Shown in pieces: positions 55,436 to 64,000 of a stretch of 64,000 nt of DNA. Source of the DNA: Budorcas taxicolor (Eukaryota; Chordata; Mammalia; Artiodactyla; Bovidae); NCBI RefSeq assembly GCF_023091745.1, contig NC_068910.1, positions 178,925,170-178,989,169 on the forward strand. Direction: 5' to 3'. The notes under the pieces were generated by a model. That model worked only from the letters and a program-made list of their open reading frames with translations. It was not told where the DNA came from and did no database searches. Every line of letters starts with the position of its first letter. Positions within the stretch are counted from its first letter, which is position 1. The translations under genes were made by a program, and so were the position numbers.

Positions 55436-55845
55436 GGAGTTTGGGATTAATAGATACACACTACTATACATAAAATAGATAAACCACAAGGACTACTGTA
55501 TACCTATAATCAGTAGGAATTATACTCAATTGCTTTAATAATCTATACTGAGGTAGTCCCCAACCTTTTTGGTACCAGGCATCAATTTCGTGAAAAACAA
55601 TTTTTCCATGGACTGAAGTTGGTGATGTGGTTTGGGGATGATTCAATCACATTACATTTATCGTGTACTTTATTTCTATTATTATTACTTCAGTTCCACC
55701 TCAGATCATCAGACATTAGATCCTGGAAGATGGGAACCCCTGCTATAATGGTAAATAATTTGAAAAAATATATATATATAAATCTGAATCACTACTAAAC
55801 ACTTGAAACTAACACAACATTGTTAATTAACTATACTTCAAAAAT
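55436..55845 (+). mobile_element. L1 3' UTR, sense, split by a hAT element
   Basis: gtttgggattaatagatac, aaaccacaaggactactg, then after the insert taatttgaaaaaatat, tgaaactaacacaacattg and aactatacttca. It is an older cetartiodactyl-type L1. Confidence 0.82.
55551..55742. mobile_element. hAT-type DNA transposon, internally deleted, inside L1
   Basis: gtccccaacctttttggtaccagg, caatttttccatggactg, gatgattcaatcacattac and gatcatcagacattagatc match the element at 11493-11861 and its relatives, with the middle missing. Flanks ctatactg (55543-55550) and ctataatg (55743-55750) match at 7 of 8, the hAT duplication size. Confidence 0.75.
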
Positions 55846-56652
55846 ATTTAAAATCTACAGAAACCGTATTATAATAAAACCAAAAAAAAGAGAAAGGAAA
55901 TAGTGATAGACTTGGTACTGGGCAGAGGCATGGACTTATGATTAGGGGACAGAATTGAAACTATTTATGTGGTCCACAAAACCCTCAGTCTGAAAGTTAA
56001 GTTTCTAACATGGTCCTGGCTTGTTGGTCACATCAGCAGTAAAGCAAAAGCAACAGCAGTTCCTCTCTGAAGGAGCTGATTTCATTACTTATCTGTGTAA
56101 GATATTTCTGCTTTCTGACTCTTTCCCCTCTCCCACTTTTATCACAACATTCTTCCCATTTCATTTTGATTCTATTCTCAGCAGTTTTACTCAGTGTAGA
56201 GATTCACTTTGGAAAGAGATCCTATAAGGCCAGGTTTCAGAGGTCACAGAAGCTAGATTGCTCCCATCCCTTGTAGACCAAGGACAAGCTCTAACATCCA
56301 CCTGCCTAGAGTGGATAGAACCCATTGAGGTTTTAGCAGTGGCTCCTGAATTGACCCACTGCACTTTGTGAATATGTTAGCTCTTTTAGAGTTCCTGTGT
56401 TCTGAGACACTGGCTTGTTTGACATTGCATCCTAGTGTGCGGGTCTTAGGGATGTTGGAGGATTGTCTTCGCTCACTTGTATTTTTGACCTCATGAGAAT
56501 AACGTGTCTCTAGTTATTCTAAATACTGTCTTTCAGTCTTTGGTTCCACTATCACTTTTCTCTGTTTTTATATAGGGATTTGGGATGTATCACAGATTAT
56601 GCCCACCATTGTTACTATCTTCTAGAATCCCCATTATAAATCTTTTGAAAAG
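55846..56652. other. Unique sequence
   Basis: Nothing recognised. A 68-codon frame (56021-56227) has no domain. Confidence 0.4.
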
Positions 56653-56662
56653 AGGAAATAGA

Positions 56663-56680
56663 TGAGGGAGAATATATATG

Positions 56681-56724
<44 letters not shown>

Positions 56725-56814
56725 TGAGTCCCTTTGCCTTTCACCTGAAGCTATCACAACATTGGTTTGTTAATTGGCTATATATCCTAATACAAAATAA
56801 AAAGTTTTTTTAAA
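56663..56814 (+). mobile_element. L1 3' UTR end, sense, with expanded TA
   Basis: tggctgagtccctttgcc, tcacctgaagctatcac and the terminal aatacaaaataaaaagtt. Flanks aggaaataga at 56653-56662 and 56815-56824 are identical. Confidence 0.92.
56689..56720. repeat. (TA)16 microsatellite
   Basis: A perfect 16-unit TA run at the TA stretch of the L1 3' UTR, longer than that at 5257-5276. Confidence 0.95.
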
Positions 56815-56824
56815 AGGAAATAGA

Positions 56825-57330
56825 ATGACTTAGCTTTTAGAAGCCAGTGATATATATTCCCATATATGTAATTATATATGAATATACATAAACAACAAAT
56901 CAAGACTTCTTAGGAAATGGTACATGAAGAAAGAGCAAGCAAAGATGGCTAAATAGTAAAATGCATTACTGGAAATAATTATAATGTGCAATGATCAGAC
57001 CAATCTCAGGAAAAATTGCCAATAGTAATAGATTTTCTTTGGTGCTAAGCATCTCCTGGTTCTGTGGTCAATGCCCTTTTCTAGCTTGCCACACCTAGTG
57101 TCCCATAAACCTGTGTTTTGTTCCATGTAGGCCCTATCAATAACTACTTTTTGATCGTTATTTGCCATTCAACTATAATTCAGTATTAAGAATGTTAACT
57201 AGTATTTTTGGAATGAACACTAGACTAAGTGGCAATCTCAGTTTAACCATTAACTGACTGGATCAGCTTTGATAAATCAGTTTATCTCTCTGTTCTATAG
57301 ATGTATGTGTATAATTATGGATGTGCTTGC
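56825..57330. other. Unique sequence, AT-rich
   Basis: Nothing recognised. Confidence 0.4.
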
Positions 57331-57548
57331 TTGTGCTCAGGTGCTAAGTTATATTCAACTCTTTGGGACCCCATGCACTATAGCCTTTCAGGGTCCTCTG
57401 TCTGTGGGATTTTCCTGATTGGAATACTGGGATGGTTTGCCATTCCCTCCTCCAGGGGATGTTCCCCGTCCAGGAATTGAACTCGCATCTCTTACATCTC
57501 CTGCTTTGGCAGGCAGATTCTTTACCACTAGTGCCATCTGAGAAGCCC
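57331..57548 (-). mobile_element. Bov-tA SINE, antisense
   Basis: RC copy, diverged, from gtgctcaggtgctaag to the head ccatctgagaagccc. Confidence 0.9.
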
Positions 57549-57972
57549 ATAAATTATATATAAATTTTAATAAAAATGAAGAAAAAATAAAATCCAGACT
57601 ATGTAATTCTTAATAAACTTATAAGCATGAAACACACACATATATATAGAAAAGAAGCTTGACAGACATGGGACCCATTTATCCCATATCCTTTTGTATC
57701 TGATTACAAAACTCAGCTCTAAACTCTCAGAAATCAGGGTGGGAAAAGTGCGTTCAGGGCTCTGTGTGCTTTGCTCACACATGATGTTCTTGCACAGCTT
57801 GAGTTTTCTCCCCTGAGAGAGAAGTCTCAGGCCACTCTGTCAAAAATATAGTTCCTGACTCCCCTTCTACTCTATCTTTCCTAGCTGTTAATACTCGTTT
57901 CCTTTATAGACTTTATCACCTCTCCAGTAATTTTATATGTCTGTGTATTTGCTTTTGACCTGTCCTCTCTTC
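57549..57972. other. Unique sequence
   Basis: Nothing recognised. A 71-codon minus frame has no domain. Confidence 0.4.
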
Positions 57973-57995
57973 ATGACCCAGATAATCACGATGGT

Positions 57996-59709
57996 GTGAT
58001 CTCTCACCTAGAGCGAGACATCCTGGAATGTGAAGTCAAGTGGGCCTTAGGAAGCATCACTACAAACAAAGCCAGTGGAAGTGATGGAATTCCAGTCAAG
58101 CTATTTCAAATCCTAAAAGATGATGCTGTGAAAGTGCTGCACTCAAGATGCCAGCAAATTTGGAAAACTCACCAGTGGCCACAGGACTGGAAAAGGTCAG
58201 TTTTCATTCCAATCCCAAAGAAAGGCAATGCCAAAAAATGCTCAAACTACCACAAAATTGCACTCATATCACACACTAGCAAAGTAATGCTCAAAATTCT
58301 CCAAGCCAGACTTCAACAGTATGAACTGTGAACTTCCATATGTTGTTCAAGCTGGTTTTAGAAAAGGCAGAGGAACCAGAGATCAAATTGCCAACATCCG
58401 TTGGATCATCGAAAAAGCAAGAGAATTTAAAAAAGAAAAAAATCTGCTTCTGTTCTATTGACTATGCCAAAGCCTTTGACTGTGTGGATCACAAAAAACT
58501 GTGGAAAATTCTTCAAGAGATGGATGACCCAGAGAGATGGTATGGGGAGGGAGGTGGGAGGTGGGTTCAGGATGGGGAACACGTGTACCCTCGTGGTGGA
58601 TTCATGTTGATGTATGGCAAAACCAATACAATATTGTAAAGTTTAAAAAAAAAAGGAAACAGAAAAAAAAATAAAATAAAGTGTGAGATTTGCCAGTAAA
58701 AAAGAAAAAAAAAAAGGTGGGAATACCAGACCACCTTACCTAACTCCTGAGAAATCTGTATGCAGGTCAAGAAGAAACAGTTAGAAATGGACATGGAACA
58801 ACAGACTGGTGCCAAATTGGGAAAGGAATATGTCAAGGCTGTATATTGTCACCCTGTTTATTTCACTTATATTCAGAATACATCATGAGAAATGCTAGGC
58901 TTGATGAAGCACAAGCTGGAATCAAAGCTGGGAGAAATATCAATAACCTCAGATATGCAGATGACACCACCCTTATGGCCGAAAACGAAGAACTAAAGAG
59001 CCTCTTAATGAAAGTGAAAGAGGAGAGTGAAAAAGTTGGCTTAAAACTCAACATTCAGAAAACTAAGATCATGGCATCTGGTCCCATCACTTCATGGCAA
59101 ATAGATGGGGAAACAATGGAAACAGAGACAGACTTTATTTTGGGGGGGCCCAAAATCACTCCAGATGGTGACTGCAAACATGGAATTAAAAGATGCTTGC
59201 TCCTTGGAGGAAAAGTTATGACCAACCTAGATAGCATATTCAAAAGCAGAGACATTACTTTGCCAACAAATGTCCGTCTAGTCAAAGCTATGGTTTTTCT
59301 AGTAGTCATGTATGGATGTGAGAGTTGGACCATAAAGAAAGCTGAGTGCTGAAGAATTGATGCTGTTGAACTGTGGTGTTGGAGAAGACTCTTGAGAGTC
59401 CCTTGGACTGCAAGGAGATCCAACCAGTCCATCCTAGAGGAAATCATTCCTGAATATTCATTGGAAGGACTGATCCTGAAGCTGAAACTCCAATACTTCA
59501 GCCACCTGATGCAAAGAACTGACTCATTGGAAAAGACCCTGATGCTGGGAAGGATTGAAGGCAGGAGGAGAAGGGGGCAGCAGAGGATTAAATGGTTGGA
59601 TAGCATCACTGACTCAATGGACATGAGTTTGAGCAAGCTCCGGGAGTTGGTGATGGACAGGGAAGCCTGGTGTGCTGCAGTCCATGGGGTCACAAAGAGC
59701 CTGACATGA
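57996..59709 (+). pseudogene. BovB ORF2 reverse transcriptase, nearly whole RT but broken
   Basis: This is the most complete RT in the window. 57996-58331 (111 codons) covers the fingers: NKASGSDGIPVKLFQILKDD, FIPIPKKGNAKKCSNY. A frame change near 58331 follows. 58440-58510 carries palm motif A as YAKAFDCVDHKKLWKIL, in another frame. An L1 then intervenes. 58846-59352 (168 codons) has SPCLFHLYSEYIMRNA (after motif B), motif C LRYADDTTLMAE near residues 35-46, and MYGCESW. A TGA ends it at KKAEC. 59392-59709 (105 codons) completes the tail from RVPWTARRSNQSIL to GVTKSLT. The catalytic aspartates are kept, but frameshifts, stops and the L1 exclude activity. Confidence 0.93.
58523..58715 (+). 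mobile_element. L1 3' end inside BovB, with two poly(A) runs
   Basis: Sense L1 3' UTR from atgacccagagagatgg to attgtaaagttt and a first A run (58644-58654). After ~40 further bases that are not L1 and that contain AATAAA (58670-58680), a second A run follows (58698-58715). Then BovB resumes at tgggaatacc. The order fits an L1 with a short 3' transduction. The target duplication is not clean. Confidence 0.85.
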
Positions 59710-59741
59710 CTGAACGACTGAACTAGCTGAATTGTCCTTTT

Positions 59742-59865
59742 TAGTGGACTGTAAGGTGTAAGGTCTATATCTATTATTTTCAATAATCTGTGCCCAATGC
59801 CCAGCATAGTAGGTTCCCAGATATTGGATAAATCTCAGTGCAAATGAAAAAAGTGAATGAATGGA
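59742..59865 (+). mobile_element. L2 LINE 3' end
   Basis: gtggactgtaaggtgtaagg, aatctgtgcccaatgccc, agcatagtaggttcccag and agtgaatgaatggaac follow the L2 3' terminus. Confidence 0.6.
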
Positions 59866-60327
59866 ACACTTGGGCAAAATTTTGCAGGGCACTAGTCTGT
59901 GATGTTTGAAAGTGGGCACTAGAGCCAGAAAATAAGTTTGTTCAACAAGAATAATGTCTTTAAATTTAAGTCAAAGAATAGAAGGTATAAAGAAAACTTA
60001 AAGGTAGCTGGAAAAGCACACGATATGGTTATACAGAACCTGGGAATGGTTGCTAAGTAGAAAAACAAAACTTTCGAACAGATAACTCAATCAAGGTCTT
60101 GGTTAAGTAAAAATAATTTGATAAAGTATGATGTTATTTGAAGTAAATTTTATTATTTAAACAATTTGTGGCAATGTGAAAAAAGCTAAAACTGAAAAAA
60201 AATAAGAGTTAAAATTTCCTGGGATGTGTAACAGTAAAAGAGACACTGAAGGAATGGCATGAAAATTCATTTCTAGTGAAGAATATGAAAGGCGTTGTAT
60301 AAAATGAGAGTAAAAAGTCATGACCAG
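59866..60327. other. Unique sequence, AT-rich
   Basis: Nothing recognised. Confidence 0.4.
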
Positions 60328-60495
60328 GCACTTCCCTGGTGGTCCAATGGTTAAGACTTCACCTTCCAATGCAGGGGGTTCATGTTTGATCCCTGGTTGG
60401 GATACTAAGATACCACATGCCTCACAGCCAAAAAACCAAAACATAAAACAGAAGCTCTATTGTAACAAATTCAATAAAGACTTTAAAAATAGTGC
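60328..60495 (+). mobile_element. CHR-type SINE
   Basis: Head gcacttccctggtggtcc, aatggttaagacttc, B box catgtttgatccctgg, and the characteristic end aaattcaataaagactttaaa. Confidence 0.92.
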
Positions 60496-63033
60496 ATATA
60501 AAAAGTCTTTAAAAAAATTAAAAGAATCATGGCTACTCTCACTGAAAACATGATTATATTGAGTAATGGAAATGTCACCTGAAACAATAGGAGATGTAAC
60601 TCAAGTAATGAGTTTGAGTAGAAATTATAAGCTAATGACTTCTTGTGTAATTCTCTAGTTCAAACATCACCAAAACTATTGAAAAGTATTCCATGACCAT
60701 AGTGCGTATGTCAGACCCCATACCCAATAGTGTATGTTTCATTAAAATATTAGAAACAGTTGTTCAAGTTCAGGAAAAATGGATTAGCAGTGTGATTGGT
60801 GCAATTTCAAGACAGGAAACCTTAGAGGAGGACAGGAGTGAGAGAGGAAATGTCCCATGTTGGCCTTAGGAATGGTCACAGTGATTAATACTTCCTCATA
60901 GAGGCAGATGATACTCTGGAAACAGACAGACAGTAGGAACATGTAACCAAACAGCAAAACAATTAAAATTCTTAGTAATAGGAGTCTAAAGTAGCTCCTG
61001 CTTGATTCATCACTTCCCTTACTTTCAGTCATTCTCCTGTGTCATGAAGACAGGACACAAAATGCATGTTTCCCTAATCTCTGTGAGTCAATATCTTGAT
61101 CGAAGTGTAATCAAACTGTGTACAAGCTATACTAACAAACTGAAAATACACATGACTCCAGTCTATCTTCCCTGAACTGGAGGAGATTCTTAATATTTAC
61201 CAGGTAAGACTTTTTGAAAGTCAGTTTATTGCTGCAGCTGATGAGAAAGTGTGTACTTTGATACATCTTCGAGCTCTAGGCAAAGTCAGTCTCAAGGGCT
61301 ATTCTTTAAGCCTGAAAAATGTTTTGAGGGTGATCCTATGAGGGTTTTACTTAAGAACTGAATCTTCTAAGCCTAAAATTAAAACTGTAGCAATGATAAA
61401 ACTAAGAGAAGAGAGGAAATTGGATAGCTACCTGCTTATGAGCCATTTATTCTAAATGGATAACTTGAAGGCTTTTGTCGAATCCACAGCTCTTCAGCAA
61501 ATCTATATTCTCTGATGCTCCACTTATCTAGCACCACCAGGAAACTGGTTCACATAGATCAAATTTCCAGATAACAGAAGCAACAGAACTACTTTTTGAA
61601 ATACATAACACACTGATTTGCCAATGGAGGATTTTGAATTTAATAATCACTCCTTTCCCTGAGACGATGATTCAAAACCATCATAATGCCTTGTCTTTAG
61701 TAATGACTTGGGACTCTACCAGAATGTGAAGGACTAAAAGATTTTCTTCAAACCAAACGGACCCTACATATTCTACTTCTGTAGTTTTATCAGATTTTAG
61801 AAATTTTTTTTGTCTTATTCTTTTGGCGTTTTTTTCTCTTCTCCTGTTTCCTTGTTTCTAATTTGTTGGCTTCTTTACAACTGGAATTTCCCAGTTTAAA
61901 GGCTTTTTCTCTTAGAGTAAACTACTCTGGCTTTATTATAACTGTTTTGCCATAGCATTCATCACTCAAAAGTAATTTTTGTTTAATTCCAAGTTCGCTG
62001 CTGGGTCGTAAATGGTTGCAGATTTCTGAAATCTCACATCTAAAAAATACATTTTTCTTTTTTAGTGAATAATTTGAAAAATAAGATAAACCAGTATTGT
62101 TTGATGCTCAACATGTAGAAATTCAAGTTCAAGAATAAAAGCATGGCTATTTATGAGAAGAGAGTAAATGACAATTTTATGCTTCAGTTCTCACCTGCCT
62201 ATTATTCAATCCACAAAACTTTGAGGAAGTTTAGAATATTCCTACTGGATTAGAATATTCCACAAACAAACAAATATAATTTCGTATTCCAAGTTACTGG
62301 GCACCATGTAGAACCACAGCAGATACATACTTTACACCCTTTCCCATATAGATTTTTTTCGGTGAAACTTTGCCTGCCCTTCTGAAGCCAATATTGTATG
62401 CATCACATTGTAATGAGGAGGGCAGGGCTTAATATCTATAGTGAGTTAGACATGATGCACTTGATTGAATTCTAAAATATTCAAAAGGATTCAAACAGAT
62501 TAATCTGAACAATACATTTCTTTTACAAATCCACAACTTAGGCTTTATAATTTATTTTAGATAGTTTTGGGTTCTTGTTCCTCCTTCACTTGCATAATCC
62601 TAGCCTGGAATCTATGCTTTCAAAGACCACATAGAGAAAAGCAACAGTCATACCCAAGTGCAATGACCCTTGAGGCTCCAAACTGTCTCTATAGATTAAA
62701 GCCTCTGCTAGGAGAAATGCAGACTGTGTGAAGAAAAACAAATTTTATCCAAACCCTGAGGTAAGAGCAATGCTCTGAAGTTACCCTGAAGAACTGTACA
62801 ACAGGAGATCTAGCTCCTTTGAATTTCTACTCGGCTACCTCAGGATCCCATCCTTCACCTATAATATGTGCTTACCACCCTATTTATTTCACTCTTATTC
62901 TTTTCAACTTTATTGTATAATTAACTGTTCTAAATATATACTTCTCCCTTATATGCAGTCCTTTCTGCAAAGAGATCAGAGGCTCTGAAAAGATTTCTTT
63001 GGGAGAAAGCATGTTCAGAAAGTTTCTTTTAAC
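60496..63033. other. 2.5-kb unique interval
   Basis: No young insertion and no recognised gene. An 82-codon minus frame (60784-61032) has a hydrophobic stretch (LLLLRILIVLLFGYMFLLSV) but no start context or domain; I regard it as chance. Confidence 0.45.
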
Positions 63034-63042
63034 TGTATCATT

Positions 63043-63588
63043 CAGTTCAGTTCAGTCGCTCAGTGATGTCCAACTCTTTGCTACCCCATGAATCACAGCA
63101 CACCAGGCCTCCCTGTCCATCACCAACTCCCGGAGTTCACTCAGATTCACGTCCTTAGAGTCAGTGATACCATCCAGCCATCTCATCCTCTGTTGTCCCC
63201 TTCTCCTCCTGCCCCCAATCCCTCCCAGCATCAGAGTCTTTTCCACTGAGTCAACTCTTCACATGAGGTGGCCAAAGTATTGGAGTTTCAGCCTCAGCAT
63301 CAGTCCTTCCAATCAACACCTAAGACTGGTCTCCTTTAGGATGGACTGGTTGGATCTCCTTGTAGTCCAAGGGACTCTCAAGAGTCTTCTCCAATACCAC
63401 AGTTCAAAAGCATCGATTCTTCGGTGTTCAGCTTTCTTCACTGTCCAACTCTCACACCCATACATGACCATTGGAAACACCATAGCCTTGACTAGATGGA
63501 CCTTTGTCGGCAAAGTAATGTCTCTGCTTTTGAATATGCTGTCTAGGTTGGTCATAACTTTTCTTCCAATGAGTAAGCGTCTTTTAAT
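63043..63588 (-). mobile_element. BovB LINE, 3' 0.55 kb, antisense
   Basis: From the ttcagttcagttcag 3' end to cttccaatgagtaagcg. The 9-bp duplication tgtatcatt at 63034-63042 and 63589-63597 is perfect. The frames 63313-63555 and 63052-63246 (minus) are RT tail pieces with MYGCESW and KTLMLGGIGGRRRR, separated by a TGA at the GHLM codon position. Confidence 0.96.
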
Positions 63589-63597
63589 TGTATCATT

Positions 63598-64000
63598 AAT
63601 ACATTAAACTGTATCACTAATCCTCCCCAAATTTCTGTGGATTGAATGATAGGCATATGAGAACTGAAGCAGAAAGCTGTCATTTTTTCTCTTCTCATCT
63701 TCCTTTAGTAGTGTACACAGTATCCAGAGCAGGGAATGATTACGCATCTTGAATTTTATGAATTTTCCAAAAGGTATGCAATAGTCACTTTGCCTTAATA
63801 AAACTGCTTAAAACATAGAAATAAAGCCAAAAGCAAAGATATATCCATACCCAAATTCTTTAACTATACATAAAATCAGATATCAGGCAAAACACTAGTT
63901 AAGAAGATAGCAGAGTAGTAAGTAGTATATAAAAAATATTTCTCAGGAGTCTCTAGCTAGGCTAATGTATTTTAATTAAGTTTTTATTTTTTTCTGTCTT
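63598..64000. other. Unique sequence, AT-rich
   Basis: Nothing recognised up to the window end. Confidence 0.4.

Larger units (their letters stand above)
57973..59725 (+). mobile_element. BovB LINE, 3' 1.55 kb, sense, interrupted by L1
   Basis: It begins at atgacccagataatcacg, just upstream of the RT, and runs to the terminal ctgaacgactgaac. An L1 3' end (58523-58715) interrupts the RT between motifs A and B. It is inverted relative to the 2.1-kb copy at 22814-24888. Confidence 0.95.

Noticed and set aside
59055..59807. 250-codon minus-strand frame, the longest in the window
   Set aside because: It is antisense to the BovB reverse transcriptase. Similar antisense frames (MRWPKYWSFSFSI, LDLLAVQGTLKSLLQHHSS) recur over every BovB copy here, so it is a shadow of the element and not a gene.
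60784..61032. 82-codon frame with a hydrophobic stretch
   Set aside because: One hydrophobic run in an AT-rich region is expected by chance. There is no family resemblance and no transcript signal.
1..64000. Undescribed defence, CRISPR-like or operon-type system
   Set aside because: The repeats are dispersed mammalian retroposons, not regular arrays. There are no spacers of even length, no ribosome-binding sites and no gene clusters. The unusual features are structural histories of transposons, not a new system.

Overview
This window is non-coding genomic DNA from a ruminant, most likely a bovid. The evidence is its retroposon set: many Bov-tA and Bov-A/Bov-A2 SINEs, BovB (RTE-type) LINE fragments, ruminant or cetartiodactyl L1 3' ends, and a few CHR-type tRNA-derived SINEs. 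Bov-tA and Bov-A2 together mark pecoran ruminants. I cannot separate cattle, buffalo, sheep, goat or related species from sequence alone. I find no convincing host protein-coding gene, rRNA, tRNA or CRISPR array. Almost every open frame above 60 codons is a chance frame inside a SINE or LINE, or a decayed piece of BovB reverse transcriptase or L1 ORF2. The window therefore reads as intergenic or deep intronic DNA. One short interval at 32782-32830 has good splice signals and could be an exon of an unseen gene.

Layout. 0-12 kb: unique AT-rich DNA with old MIR and L2 copies carrying younger inserts. The clearest are a BovB fragment inside a MIR (4.3-4.8 kb) and a Bov-tA plus a BovB fragment inside an antisense L2 (6.5-8.4 kb). 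An old repeat with three SINE inserts follows (9.3-10.4 kb), then a hAT-type DNA transposon at 11.5-11.9 kb. 12-25 kb: the densest repeat region. It holds BovB with a YADD motif, a 5'-inverted L1 with a 16-bp target duplication, two antisense L1 copies, a nest of insertions in an old L1, and a 2.1-kb antisense BovB. 25-28.6 kb: the longest stretch free of young insertions, a candidate conserved regulatory interval. 28.6-45 kb: L2, L1 and SINE insertions, a tandem Bov-tA/Bov-A2 composite, and a 3.1-kb decayed L1 that seems to join an L1 5' UTR to the C-terminal part of ORF2. 45-50 kb: mostly unique, with a 20-base G tract. 50-60 kb: dimeric and chimeric SINEs, a four-level nest (L2, antisense L1, sense L1, Bov-A), and a 1.75-kb BovB interrupted by an L1 that carries a likely 3' transduction. 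60-64 kb: mainly unique DNA plus one BovB fragment.

The parts do not act as a pathway. What they record is a relative order of insertion: MIR and L2 first, then hAT elements and old L1, then cetartiodactyl L1 and CHR SINEs, then BovB, Bov-tA, Bov-A2 and the youngest L1 copies. Matching direct repeats flank many insertions, so the nesting order can be read directly. Family names come from recognising consensus sequence by eye; no database search was run, and element edges without a stated target duplication are approximate.
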